Positions 41,220 through 50,324 are shown, counted from the stretch's first letter. The stretch: 64,000 nt of DNA from UWMA-0277 sp965183885 (GCA_965183885.1 OZ238992.1:2049725-2113724), one strand, 5' to 3'. The notes: a model not told the origin generated them from the letters alone. Numbers and translations are program-made.

Positions 41220-42200
41220 ATGAAAATAGTATTTTTTGGAACTCCTTTTTTTGCAGCTACCAACCTTAAAGCCTTAATTGACAACGGACATGAAATTGTA
41301 GCAATAGTTACAGCCCCTGACAGCAGAAAAGGAAGAGGTAAAAAACTAAAACCTACAGCAGTAAAAGAAATTGGTATTGAATATAACATTCCTGTTTTAC
41401 AACCTACAAACTTAAAAGATGAAGGCTTTCGTCAAGCATTAGAAGCTTTAAATGCTGATATTTTTGTTGTTGTAGCTTTTAGAATGTTACCAAAATCTGT
41501 TTGGAATTTACCACCTAAAGGAACTATTAATCTTCACACCTCTCTTCTGCCAAACTATAGAGGAGCAGCTCCTATTAACTGGGTGCTTATTAACGGTGAA
41601 ACTCATACAGGTATTACCACCTTTTTTATTGATAAACAAATTGATTCAGGAGCTATTATTCAGCAAGAAAAAGTAATGCTTAATACCTCAACTACAGCGG
41701 CAGAGTTACATAATATACTTATGAATAATGGAAGTACATTATTGATTAATACTCTAAAAAACATAGAAAAAGAAAATGTAGCTTCTCAAGAGCAGATGCA
41801 TACTTCAGCAATGAAAGATGCTCCAAAAATTACTAAAGAGCTTTGTAAAATTAATTGGAATAATTCTGTTGATGAAATACACAATCTTATTAGAGGTCTC
41901 TCCCCTTTTATTAATAAAATGCCTCCATTAAAAGATGTTGCAATTTGCCCATCAGCTTGGTTTGTATTAAAAGATGAAAAAGGTTCAGAAAAAAGAATAA
42001 AAGTACAATACAGTAAAGTAGTTAGTGCTTCAAAAGAAGAGCATTTAAGTATTAACACTGATAATAAAAGCTTCTTTGAAATTACTATAAAAGATAAAGC
42101 AATTTCAATATTAAACTTACAAGCTGAAGGAAAAAATCCTATGACTATTCAGCAGTTTTTACAAGGAAATAAAATTAATGAAAGCTTTAGTATACTATGA
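41220..42200 (+). CDS. fmt: Methionyl-tRNA formyltransferase
   Basis: 326 residues. Fmt adds a formyl group from 10-formyl-THF to Met-tRNA(fMet). Seen: IVFFGTPFFAATNLKALI, VVAFRMLPKSVWNLP, the active-site HTSLLPNYRGAAPINW (with conserved His and Asn/Leu region) and TGITTFFIDKQIDSGAI. The C-terminal domain is present. Overlaps trmH by 4 bp. def is not adjacent. Confidence 0.95.
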   Translation: MKIVFFGTPFFAATNLKALIDNGHEIVAIVTAPDSRKGRGKKLKPTAVKEIGIEYNIPVLQPTNLKDEGFRQALEALNADIFVVVAFRMLPKSVWNLPPKGTINLHTSLLPNYRGAAPINWVLINGETHTGITTFFIDKQIDSGAIIQQEKVMLNTSTTAAELHNILMNNGSTLLINTLKNIEKENVASQEQMHTSAMKDAPKITKELCKINWNNSVDEIHNLIRGLSPFINKMPPLKDVAICPSAWFVLKDEKGSEKRIKVQYSKVVSASKEEHLSINTDNKSFFEITIKDKAISILNLQAEGKNPMTIQQFLQGNKINESFSIL

Positions 42201-42883
42201 GTAAGCTAACTCATGATTTAGTAAATTACCTAAAGAACTTTGTAACTGATGAAAGACGTGATCTTTTTGAAGAAAAGATTCAACAAAGAACAAAACACAT
42301 AACAGTAGTTTTAGAAAATGTATTTCAGGCAAGAAATATTTCAGCATCTATTCGTTCGGCTGATTGTTTTGGAATACAAGATGTACATGTAATAGAAAAT
42401 GATAACCTATTTGAAGATAATACTGAGGTATCAATGGGAGCAACTAAATGGATTAACCTTAAACATTATAACCAAAAAGCACACAATACAGTAGATGCTA
42501 TAAAAGATTTAAAAGCAAAAGGTTATCAAATAGTAGCTACTACACCTCATAATACTGATGTTGACTTATACGAATTAGATGTTACAAATAATAAGGTAGC
42601 TTTAATTTTTGGAGCAGAAGTACTAGGTTGTAGTGAACAAGCTCTTGAACTTGCTGATAAAAGAATGAAAATCCCTATGTATGGTTTTACTGAAAGCTTT
42701 AATATTTCTGTTTCAGTATCTTTGTGTTTACAGCACCTTACTTATAAATTAAGAGCTGCTGCTTTTGATTACAGGATGACCGAAAACGAAAGAAATGAGG
42801 TATTATTAAAATGGTTAAGAAAGAGTATAAAATCATCTGCTCAAATTGAGGAACAATTCTTAGAAAAATATGATAAAAAATAA
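42197..42883 (+). CDS. trmH: TrmH-family RNA 2'-O-methyltransferase
   Basis: 228 residues, close in size and arrangement to E. coli TrmH, which methylates the ribose of G18 in tRNA. Seen: the SPOUT motif 1 region VLENVFQARNISASIRSADCFGI cut by the conserved N and R, LIFGAEVLGCSEQAL (motif 2) and MKIPMYGFTESFNISVSVSL (motif 3, the knotted SAM site). Overlaps fmt by 4 bp, so it is translated after it. The tRNA G18 target is inferred from similarity; other SpoU targets are possible. Confidence 0.88.
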   Translation: MSKLTHDLVNYLKNFVTDERRDLFEEKIQQRTKHITVVLENVFQARNISASIRSADCFGIQDVHVIENDNLFEDNTEVSMGATKWINLKHYNQKAHNTVDAIKDLKAKGYQIVATTPHNTDVDLYELDVTNNKVALIFGAEVLGCSEQALELADKRMKIPMYGFTESFNISVSVSLCLQHLTYKLRAAAFDYRMTENERNEVLLKWLRKSIKSSAQIEEQFLEKYDKK

Positions 42884-42887
42884 TTCT

Positions 42888-42895
42888 TATATTTG
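42888..42895 (+). promoter_or_regulatory. -7 promoter box for the bTHX gene
   Basis: TATATTTG at consensus, 18 nt before the ATG at 42914. A second, weaker AATATTTG ends about 6 nt before the ATG. Confidence 0.55.
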
Positions 42896-42913
42896 ACAAA
42901 AAATATTTGAATT

Positions 42914-43144
42914 ATGGGAAGAGGAGATAGAAAATCAAGAAAAGGAAAAATCTTTAAAGGATCATATGGAAATACAAGACCTAAAAAGGTAGCTACTGAA
43001 GTTTATGTTGCTAAACCAAAAAAAGTAGAAGAGAAAAAAGAAAAAGTAGTTAAAAAAGCAACTGTTAAGAAAACTGCTGCCAAAAAGAAGTCTGCTGCTA
43101 AAAAAGCAACTACTAAGAAGAAAACTACAACAAAAAAAGCTTAA
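42914..43144 (+). CDS. Ribosomal protein bTHX-like with Lys/Ala-rich tail
   Basis: 76 residues. The first ~26 residues (MGRGDRKSRKGKIFKGSYG then NTRPKK) match bTHX, a small basic peptide bound in the 30S head of Thermus. The remaining ~50 residues are a low-complexity Lys/Ala/Thr tail with AAKK, KKTT and similar repeats, like histone H1. Total charge is strongly positive. The Thermus protein lacks such a tail, though extended forms occur in Bacteroidota. Either an extended ribosomal protein or a nucleic-acid-binding protein built on the THX motif. It follows trmH by 30 bp. Confidence 0.75.
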   Translation: MGRGDRKSRKGKIFKGSYGNTRPKKVATEVYVAKPKKVEEKKEKVVKKATVKKTAAKKKSAAKKATTKKKTTTKKA

Positions 43145-43163
43145 AGTTTAGTTATATTTTAGG

Positions 43164-43802
43164 TTAAGGAGCTAACCTTTTAGCTTCCCAGGTTCCGTCT
43201 TGGTTAATTTCATAAACTAACCTATCGTGCAATCTTGAAGGTCTTCCTTGCCAAAATTCTACAGTTTTAGGACTTATGCAATAGCCTCCCCAATGTAATG
43301 GCCTTTCAACTTCTTCACCTTTAAACTTACTTTCAATTTTATTTAAGGTATCCATAAAATTGTAATACATATTTATTGCCTTACTCTGATCTGATACCCA
43401 AGCTCCCATCTGACTCTCTCTTGGTCTACTTTTAAAATAAGCATCAGAGTCTGCAGCTGATATCCTTTCAGCAGTACCTACAATTCTTACTTGTCGCTCT
43501 AACTCAGGCCAATAAAAATTAAGTGCAACATTATTATTATGCTCAATATCGGCAGCCTTATTACTTGAATAATTAGTAAAAAATGTAAACCCATTTTCAT
43601 TAACTGCCTTTAGCAACACTACTCTTGATGCTGGAATACTTTCTAATGAAACAGTAGATAAGACACAAGCATTTGCTTCATCTTTATTCACTGCTAAAGC
43701 ATCTGAAAACCACTTTAAAAAATAATCAATCGGATTATCAGATATATTACTAAAGTCAATTTTTGACTTCTTATAATTTAATCTTATATTTTTAATATTC
43801 AT
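43164..43802 (-). CDS. pdxH: Pyridoxamine 5'-phosphate oxidase
   Basis: 212 residues. PdxH oxidises pyridoxamine/pyridoxine phosphate to pyridoxal phosphate with FMN. Seen: ACVLSTVSLESIPASRVVLLK, GFTFFTNYSSNKAADIE, FYWPELERQVRIVGTAERIS, SRPRESQMGAWVSDQS and the C-terminal EFWQGRPSRLHDRLVY plus RLAP. Length is normal and all FMN-contact blocks are seen. It is a single gene divergent from yqgE; a -7-like TATCTTTG box on its strand lies at 43845-43852. Confidence 0.96.
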   Translation of the reverse strand: MNIKNIRLNYKKSKIDFSNISDNPIDYFLKWFSDALAVNKDEANACVLSTVSLESIPASRVVLLKAVNENGFTFFTNYSSNKAADIEHNNNVALNFYWPELERQVRIVGTAERISAADSDAYFKSRPRESQMGAWVSDQSKAINMYYNFMDTLNKIESKFKGEEVERPLHWGGYCISPKTVEFWQGRPSRLHDRLVYEINQDGTWEAKRLAP

Positions 43803-43860
43803 AGGTACTCTTTATTTACAATCCTTATATTTACAAAAGTTTAACAAAGATATTTTATTT

Positions 43861-44412
43861 ATGTTGAAAGCAAAAAAAGGAAGAGTATTAATTTCTGACC
43901 CTTCATTAAAAGACCCCGTATTTTTTAAGAGTGTAGTGCTGCTTACTCATCATAACAATGATGAAACTATAGGTTTAGTATTAAATAACCCAACAAAAAT
44001 AAAACTAAACGATATCTTGGAAAACGTTTCCTCAAGTGATTTTCTAATCTATTTAGGAGGGCCTGTAGAAAAAAACACAATACAGTTTTTACATACACTA
44101 GGAGACACTATACCTGAATCAAAACAAATACTAGAAGGGCTATATTGGGGAGGAAATTTTGATGTTGTACTTGAACTTATTAACAGTAATAAAATTAGTA
44201 ATAATCAGATTCGATTTTTTGCTGGTTATTCAGGGTGGGGTATTGAGCAACTAAACAATGAAATAAGAGAAGATTCATGGCTTGTACAAAGAAGTACAAA
44301 AGAAGTTTGCATGCAATATTCTAATGCTAAACTTTGGAGTGATATTATAAAAAAACAATCAGGAAAATATGCTATATGGGCCAACTTACCTAAAGACCCA
44401 AGCTTAAATTAA
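43861..44412 (+). CDS. YqgE/AlgH-family protein
   Basis: 183 residues. Seen: KKGRVLISDPSLKDPVFFKSVVLLTHHN at the start, GLVLNNPTKIKL, YLGGPVEKNTIQFLH and FFAGYSGWGIEQLNNEI, all hallmarks of YqgE (called AlgH in Pseudomonas). Family members are cytoplasmic and of unsettled function. Its last 23 bp overlap the end of the convergent aminotransferase gene. Confidence 0.92.
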   Translation: MLKAKKGRVLISDPSLKDPVFFKSVVLLTHHNNDETIGLVLNNPTKIKLNDILENVSSSDFLIYLGGPVEKNTIQFLHTLGDTIPESKQILEGLYWGGNFDVVLELINSNKISNNQIRFFAGYSGWGIEQLNNEIREDSWLVQRSTKEVCMQYSNAKLWSDIIKKQSGKYAIWANLPKDPSLN

Positions 44413-45214
44413 TCAGCTCTTGCTGTAAAGCTTCTCCTCTATCAAAAGTAAATCCTTTAAAAGTATTCTCATCTTTTATTGACTCTATTGATGTTATACC
44501 ACTAATAGCATTAGTAACAAATACTTCATCAGCCAGCATAAGGTCATTAATATTTAGAGTCCTCTCCTTAATATTCTTATCTAAACTTAATAAGAGGTTA
44601 CGCATTGTTCCTGCAACACAACCATCACTAATTGGTGGAGTAATTACTACATCATCTTTAACAATAAACAAATTAGAGTTACTTGTTTCTATAACATCAA
44701 AGTTACTATTAAATAATATAGAGTTATCTATTTTCTTCTCTCTTGCATATATCGCTCCTAAAACTGAAACCAAAGCATTAGAAGATTTAATATTAGATAA
44801 GCTTCCTTTTGCCTTTAATTGCTCCCTGTAAGCACAAAGCTTTATTGGTGTATTATGTGTAAATCCAGTATCCAATTCTTCTATTGTAATTAATACATTT
44901 ACAGCTGAACTATCAGGTAGATACTTTCCTACTCCACCCCTGCTCAATTTTATTTTAGCATTAGCATTTTGTATCTTATTAAGTGTAATTAATTTATCTA
45001 AAATTATCCTTAAATCATCTTTAAAAGGAATTATCCTTAACACCTTAAAAGCTAAATCTATTCTTTTAAGGTGAGCACTTAAGTTAAAAACAGTAGCATT
45101 TATTATCCTAACAGATTCAAAAAAACCATCTCCATAGTTAAAAGCCCTATCTGTACCTTTAATACATAAATCCTCTTTATTTATAAATTGTGAATTATAA
45201 TAAATTACTGACAC
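44390..45214 (-). CDS. Class IV PLP aminotransferase (4-amino-4-deoxychorismate lyase or branched-chain aminotransferase type)
   Basis: 274 residues with a GTG start at 45214. Conserved fold-type IV features: FNYGDGFFESVRI at the start, the PLP-lysine region SLSNIKSSNALV, and ETSNSNLFIV with GCVAGTMRNLLL for the phosphate and substrate side. The family includes pabC (folate) and ilvE (branched-chain amino acids). The size and the YGDGFFE opening fit PabC-like enzymes better, but I cannot decide. The gene converges on yqgE and overlaps it by 23 bp. Confidence 0.82.
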   Translation of the reverse strand: MSVIYYNSQFINKEDLCIKGTDRAFNYGDGFFESVRIINATVFNLSAHLKRIDLAFKVLRIIPFKDDLRIILDKLITLNKIQNANAKIKLSRGGVGKYLPDSSAVNVLITIEELDTGFTHNTPIKLCAYREQLKAKGSLSNIKSSNALVSVLGAIYAREKKIDNSILFNSNFDVIETSNSNLFIVKDDVVITPPISDGCVAGTMRNLLLSLDKNIKERTLNINDLMLADEVFVTNAISGITSIESIKDENTFKGFTFDRGEALQQELINLSLGL

Positions 45215-45264
45215 TTAAAAATTGCTTATTATTTGTAAATTGCGAACCTACATAAAAATACTCT

Positions 45265-48102
45265 ATGAATAAAATTTTACTCTTAGCTTTTATACTCCTA
45301 TATAATCTTAGTTTCGGACAAACAAATATACAAGGTATTGTAAGTGATGGACTAACAAAAGAAACCTTAATTGGAGCTAATGTTATTGTTAAAGGAGAAA
45401 ACACTGGTACTTCTACTAATTTTAATGGGCAATACTCATTAACGATTAATAAAGAACTTCCTATAACTTTAGAGCTTTCTTTTTTAGGATATAAAACCAT
45501 TGAAGTTGTTATTAAAAATAATAGACCTAAACCTATTTTACTATTCCCTGACAGTAAAAGTTTAAAAGAAGTAAAAATAATTGATTCTAGAATCACAGAA
45601 AAACAAAAAGAAGCTGCTCTTACTGTTGAAGCTCTAGATATAATTGCTATTAAAGAAACTCCATCAGCAAACTTTTATGATGGACTAGGTGCGCTAAAAG
45701 GTGTAGATATTACTGCTGCTAGTTTAGGGTTTAAAGTAATTAATACCAGAGGGTTTAATAGTACTTCTCCTGTAAGATCATTACAAATAATTGATGGAGT
45801 AGATAATCAATCCCCTGGACTAAATTTTTCATTAGGAAATTTTCTAGGATCATCGGAACTTGATATTATGAAAGTTGAAATAATACAAGGTGCCAGTTCA
45901 GCTTATTACGGACCAAATGCTTTTAATGGAGTAATTAGTATGACCAGTAGAAATCCTTTTATGCAGCCTGGATTAGCTATACAATATAAATTTGGAGAAA
46001 GAGAACTTTTTGAAAATTCTATTCGCTTTGCAGAAGTAGTAAAAGATAAAGAAGGAAATAACCTTTTTGCTTATAAAATTAATGTCTCTTACATGAAAGC
46101 TCATGATTGGGAGGCTGATAATATGGCTGCTGTTGATGGCACTACTCCAGCAAGTAACCCTGGAGGCTATGATGCTATAAATAGATATGGTGATGAAGAT
46201 ACAGATGGTAGTTTAAATGATGTTTCTAATAATTTTAATCTAAATTATTTTGATTTCCCTGGTTTAGGAAAGTTTCACCGTACCGGTTATATGGAAAAGG
46301 ATATCGTAGATTACAATACTGAGAATCTAAAAGCTCAAACTTCACTTCATTATATGTTAAATGAAAAAACTGAGGTTATCTATGGTCTAAATTATAGCAC
46401 AGGAACAACTGTTTATCAAGGTGATAATAGAATTAGCCTAAAAAACATTGAGTTTGTACAACATAAATTTGAAGTAGTACAAAAAGATAAATTCTTTATT
46501 AGAGCCTACCGAACTAAGGAAGATGCTGGAGATTCTTATGATGCTGTATTTACTGCACTAAAGCTACAAGAATATAATACTATTTCTAATCAAGACTGGT
46601 ACACAGCATATAAAAACAATTGGAGAGATAATTTTTCGTGGGGAAATGTAAATTGGTCCAAACCTGACCTAGTATTTAACCCTATTACATTCCAGACAGA
46701 ATATTACTTTAATGGTAACCCTATTGATATATTGGATTGGATGAGTATGAGTGATTCTGTTATTAACTCAAATGCTGAGCAAATTATAGCAACACATAAA
46801 AATGTAAGAGATTTAACTGATTTTGAAACAAACAGGCTAGAACCAGGAACTGATGCATTTAATGATGCCCTAGAAGATATCACTTCAAAAGTATCATACT
46901 TAGAAGGTGGAACAGGATTCTATGATAAATCATCACTAAACCATATTCATTCAGAGTATCAATTTAACCCAGAATTTGCAACGATTAAAATTGGAGCAAA
47001 CTTCAGGCAATATACTCCTGATACTAAAGGAAGTTTATTTATGGATACTGCAAGTAAAATTGTAAACAATGAAGCTGGTTTATATTCTGGTTTTGAAACA
47101 GATTTATTTGGAGAGGTATTAAAAATAAGTGCTACCCTTAGAGCAGATAAAAATGAAAATTTTGATTTAAACTTCTCCCCTGCTACTTCTTTAGTTTATA
47201 AACCAACTGAAAAGGATGTAATTAGACTATCTTTTTCTTCTGCTATTCGTAACCCAACATTATCTGACCAATACTTATTTTATAATGTTGGGAGAGCTAT
47301 ACTTATTGGAAACCTTAATGGGCATGGTACTGATTATGGTGAGAATTTAGTTACTGTTGAATCATTAATAAATTATTATCTTCCTGCTCAACAATCAAAA
47401 GATAGTTTAATTTTTTTTAGTGTAGACCCTATACAACCTGAAAAAGCTAAATCATTTGAAATAGGATATAGAAGTACATTCTTCAACAAACTTTATCTTG
47501 ATGCCAACTATTACTACTCAGAATATACTGATTTTATTGGTTATAAAATAGGTGTCAAATATGACACCATTGGAAATGATAACCCTGATGCTTATGAAAT
47601 ATCATTGCAATCATTACAAGCTTACCGTATGGCTGCAAATGCTAAAAACACGGTAACTACTCAAGGTGCATCTATTGGACTTAACTATTATATAAACCCT
47701 ACATTTACCCTGAATGCTAATTATTCTTGGAATAAATTAAATGAAGAAGGAACAGAAGACCCAATTATCCCTGCATACAATACTCCTGAACATAAATATA
47801 ATTTAGGGCTTGTGGGAAGGGATCTGAATTTTTCTAATACAAAACTATATTTAAGAGATTTTGGGTTTAGTATTAATTATAAATGGGTTGAAGGATTTAA
47901 ATACGAAGGATCTCCTCAATTTACTGGTAATGTGCCTACATACGATTTAATTGATGTTCAGGTTAGTAAAAAACTAACTGAATTAAATGCTACTATTAAA
48001 TTAGGATCATCTAACATATTAAATAATATGCACTATGAAGTTTATGGAGGTCCTTATATTGGTAGGATGACCTATTGCTCAATATTATTTGAACTAAATT
48101 AA
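45265..48102 (+). CDS. TonB-dependent receptor (second)
   Basis: 945 residues. A signal peptide (ILLLAFILLYNLSFGQ) precedes a carboxypeptidase-like domain (IQGIVSDGLTKETLIGANVIVKG). The plug is GLGALKGVDITAASLGFKVINTRGFNS and LQIIDGVDNQSPG, and the long barrel ends in an aromatic strand (MTYCSILFELN). No SusD partner is seen; the next gene (42 bp on) encodes a T9SS-secreted protein. Transport and secreted protein may serve one process, but the substrate is unknown. Confidence 0.92.
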   Translation: MNKILLLAFILLYNLSFGQTNIQGIVSDGLTKETLIGANVIVKGENTGTSTNFNGQYSLTINKELPITLELSFLGYKTIEVVIKNNRPKPILLFPDSKSLKEVKIIDSRITEKQKEAALTVEALDIIAIKETPSANFYDGLGALKGVDITAASLGFKVINTRGFNSTSPVRSLQIIDGVDNQSPGLNFSLGNFLGSSELDIMKVEIIQGASSAYYGPNAFNGVISMTSRNPFMQPGLAIQYKFGERELFENSIRFAEVVKDKEGNNLFAYKINVSYMKAHDWEADNMAAVDGTTPASNPGGYDAINRYGDEDTDGSLNDVSNNFNLNYFDFPGLGKFHRTGYMEKDIVDYNTENLKAQTSLHYMLNEKTEVIYGLNYSTGTTVYQGDNRISLKNIEFVQHKFEVVQKDKFFIRAYRTKEDAGDSYDAVFTALKLQEYNTISNQDWYTAYKNNWRDNFSWGNVNWSKPDLVFNPITFQTEYYFNGNPIDILDWMSMSDSVINSNAEQIIATHKNVRDLTDFETNRLEPGTDAFNDALEDITSKVSYLEGGTGFYDKSSLNHIHSEYQFNPEFATIKIGANFRQYTPDTKGSLFMDTASKIVNNEAGLYSGFETDLFGEVLKISATLRADKNENFDLNFSPATSLVYKPTEKDVIRLSFSSAIRNPTLSDQYLFYNVGRAILIGNLNGHGTDYGENLVTVESLINYYLPAQQSKDSLIFFSVDPIQPEKAKSFEIGYRSTFFNKLYLDANYYYSEYTDFIGYKIGVKYDTIGNDNPDAYEISLQSLQAYRMAANAKNTVTTQGASIGLNYYINPTFTLNANYSWNKLNEEGTEDPIIPAYNTPEHKYNLGLVGRDLNFSNTKLYLRDFGFSINYKWVEGFKYEGSPQFTGNVPTYDLIDVQVSKKLTELNATIKLGSSNILNNMHYEVYGGPYIGRMTYCSILFELN

Positions 48103-48144
48103 ATTTTGTATTATTGTAACATATTAATAATAAAAAAAATAGAT

Positions 48145-49734
48145 ATGAAAAAAACTTTACAAGCAACACTTTTTGTTTCCTTAGCATTATTGGGTTTTAC
48201 ATCAAGTGCACAAGATAGATATCTTGACGATGTATTTACAGATGTAACTGTTACTACAGAACAGTACGCAACAAATATTAGCATTTTACCAATGCTACAA
48301 AACTTGCCTCCTGCTCCAGCAAACTTAAATTGTGATATATATGAACCAACAGGAGATAGTTTAACAAACCGTCCTGTAATTATTGTTACTCATACAGGTA
48401 GTTTTTTACCTCCAGTAATTAATGGTCAAGCTACAGGATCAAGAACTGATTCTTCAATAGTTCAACAATGTATGAGATGGGCAAGAAAAGGTTATGTTGC
48501 CGTTGCTATGGATAACCGTTTAGGATGGAATCCTAGCTCAAGTGATCAAAATGTAAGAACATCTACTCTTTTACAAGCAGCATATAGAGGAATACAAGAT
48601 GCAAAAGCTATGGTTAGATATATGAGAATGACTGAAGCTACAGGAAACTCATACGGAATTGATCCTAATAAAATTGTTTTAGGAGGTCAAGGAACAGGTG
48701 CTTATATTTCTTTAGGATATGCTACTCTTGACACTACATCAGAGTTATACCTTCCTAAATTCTTAGATTTTACAGACCCTACTGCTCCAACTCCATATGT
48801 TTACCCTCCAGTATTTGGTAATATTGATGGAACAGATTCAACTTATGCTCCTATTTATGATACTTTAGGAAATATTGTAGGAAGTATGTTATTTAATATC
48901 CCAAATAACCCTTCATATAGTAATGATATTAATTTAGCATTTAACTTAGGAGGTGCTCTTGCTGATATCTCTTGGCTTGAAGCTGGTGATGTACCAATGG
49001 TTTCTTTCCATTGTGAAAATGATCCTTATGCTCCTTTAGATACTGGTGATGTAATTGTACCTACTACAGGAGATTTTGTTGTTGAAGTTATGGGTAGTAG
49101 AACAGTACAACATTATGCAAATTCTTTTGGTAATAATGATATTTTTGTTCAAGCAGGGTTTACTGATGCCTTTACAAATGCTGCTAATGTAAATAATGAT
49201 GGATATGAAGGTTTCTATAAGTTTATTACTCCTGCTCCATCTACTACTCCAACACCAGTTGGTTTAGAAGAAGAACAAGGGTCTCCTTGGGACTGGTGGG
49301 ATAATGCAACTTATGATCCTGCTTTTGCAGCTTATCATGGAGTTCCAGCTGGTACAGGTGCAGCATTATCATTATTAGGTAACCCTGATATGTCATCTCA
49401 AAAAGGAAACACTTACCTTGATACTATTCAAGGGTATTTAAACCCTAGGATTTATATAGCTCTTGGTTTAGGAAGCACTTCAGCTATTAATGATGTTATT
49501 GAATCATCAACTGAGATATACCCTAACCCTGCAAGCAATAAAGTTAATGTGGTTAGTTATGCTGTAGGAATCAATACTATTGAAGTATATAACCTAAGAG
49601 GACAATTAGTATTACGTAAAGAAGTAAACGCTAATACTATTTCTTTAAATACTTCTAATTTAGAAACAGGATTATATATCATGAATATAAAATCAGATAA
49701 TACTTCTATTAAAAGAAAGCTTATTATTAGATAA
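48145..49734 (+). CDS. T9SS type-A sorted protein with an alpha/beta-hydrolase-like domain lacking the nucleophile Ser
   Basis: 529 residues from the ATG at 48145 (an upstream TTG at 48106 is rejected: the Met starts a signal peptide, TLQATLFVSLALLGFTSSAQ). Residues ~60-350 look like a secreted esterase: CDIYEPTGDSLTNRPVIIV, RWARKGYVAVAMDNRLG, QAAYRGIQDAKAMVRYM and then VLGGQGTGAYISLG where a GxSxG elbow is expected. The position of the catalytic Ser is Gly. FHCENDPYAPLDTGD resembles the acid-residue loop. The last ~75 residues (TEIYPNPASNKVNVVS, YNLRGQLVLRKEV, ETGLYIMNI) are a T9SS type-A sorting domain. It follows the TonB receptor closely. Confidence 0.87.
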   Translation: MKKTLQATLFVSLALLGFTSSAQDRYLDDVFTDVTVTTEQYATNISILPMLQNLPPAPANLNCDIYEPTGDSLTNRPVIIVTHTGSFLPPVINGQATGSRTDSSIVQQCMRWARKGYVAVAMDNRLGWNPSSSDQNVRTSTLLQAAYRGIQDAKAMVRYMRMTEATGNSYGIDPNKIVLGGQGTGAYISLGYATLDTTSELYLPKFLDFTDPTAPTPYVYPPVFGNIDGTDSTYAPIYDTLGNIVGSMLFNIPNNPSYSNDINLAFNLGGALADISWLEAGDVPMVSFHCENDPYAPLDTGDVIVPTTGDFVVEVMGSRTVQHYANSFGNNDIFVQAGFTDAFTNAANVNNDGYEGFYKFITPAPSTTPTPVGLEEEQGSPWDWWDNATYDPAFAAYHGVPAGTGAALSLLGNPDMSSQKGNTYLDTIQGYLNPRIYIALGLGSTSAINDVIESSTEIYPNPASNKVNVVSYAVGINTIEVYNLRGQLVLRKEVNANTISLNTSNLETGLYIMNIKSDNTSIKRKLIIR

Positions 49735-49753
49735 TAATTATTCTAAAAAAATT

Positions 49754-49787
49754 AAAAAAAGGAGAAGCAATTGCTTCTCCTTTTTTT
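49754..49787. terminator. Rho-independent terminator after the T9SS-secreted hydrolase-like gene
   Basis: A perfect 34-bp palindrome: A7, GGAGAAGCAA, TTGCTTCTCC, T7. Works in both directions, 20 bp after the stop, and separates this gene from the nitrate island. Confidence 0.92.
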
Positions 49788-49860
49788 ATAACTCTTCTAT
49801 TTTAATACTATAGCTACTGCTTTAAAATAATAAGTGTTAACAATTCATTAAACTGTATTT

Positions 49861-49876
49861 TATGACATATGTCATA
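49861..49876. promoter_or_regulatory. Perfect Crp/Fnr-like palindrome upstream of the DoxX gene
   Basis: TATGACATATGTCATA, a perfect 16-bp palindrome (half-site ATGAC). Its centre is 18 bp before the centre of the -7 box (49883-49890), in the spacer of the promoter. That position suits repression rather than activation. The half-site differs slightly from the ATGAT type seen at the other nitrate-island promoters. Confidence 0.6.
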
Positions 49877-49882
49877 TTTTTA

Positions 49883-49890
49883 TATATTTG
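49883..49890 (+). promoter_or_regulatory. -7 promoter box for the DoxX gene
   Basis: TATATTTG at consensus, 25 nt before the ATG at 49916. Confidence 0.6.
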
Positions 49891-49915
49891 CAGTATTAAC
49901 CTAAAAAACTAAACT

Positions 49916-50299
49916 ATGGAAGCTACATTCGTATTAATATGTCAGATAATAATTGCTATAATATTTATTTTAGCTGGATTTTTAAAATTAACCAATAGTA
50001 GAGAAAGCTTATTAAAGAAAGTAAGTTGGGCTGAAGATTATAATATACAAACAATTAGATTTATTGGGGTATTAGAATTACTAGGAGGATTAGGAGTAAT
50101 ACTTCCTTTTGCATTTGGAGCTTACTTATGGTTAGTTCCTATGGCTTGTATGGGATTAGCTATGGTTATGTCAGGAGCTATAGTTGTACATATTGGTAGA
50201 GAGGAATTTAACCATGTAATGGTAAACTTATTTATTTTATTTATGTCAGCAGGTGTTAGTTTTTACCGTTTATTAGAGTTAAACCTTGCCTGGTTATAA
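49916..50299 (+). CDS. DoxX-family four-helix membrane protein
   Basis: 127 residues with four membrane helices (about 5-24, 47-70, 72-90, 99-121). Seen: IFILAGFLKLTNSRESLLKK, FIGVLELLGGLGVILPFAFG and VVHIGREEFNHVMVN, typical of DoxX-like proteins of Bacteroidota. Some DoxX relatives have been tied to thiosulfate:quinone reductase (DoxD) or thiol stress, but no role is known here. It has its own promoter with a Crp/Fnr-like palindrome, a terminator after it, and sits at the edge of the nitrate-respiration island. Confidence 0.82.
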   Translation: MEATFVLICQIIIAIIFILAGFLKLTNSRESLLKKVSWAEDYNIQTIRFIGVLELLGGLGVILPFAFGAYLWLVPMACMGLAMVMSGAIVVHIGREEFNHVMVNLFILFMSAGVSFYRLLELNLAWL

Positions 50300-50324
50300 A
50301 AAAACTCATTAAATAGCTTAAAAT

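Noticed and set aside
48106..48144. Upstream TTG start for the T9SS hydrolase-like gene
   Set aside because: The Met at 48145 opens a classic signal peptide; the longer start would put 13 residues before it.
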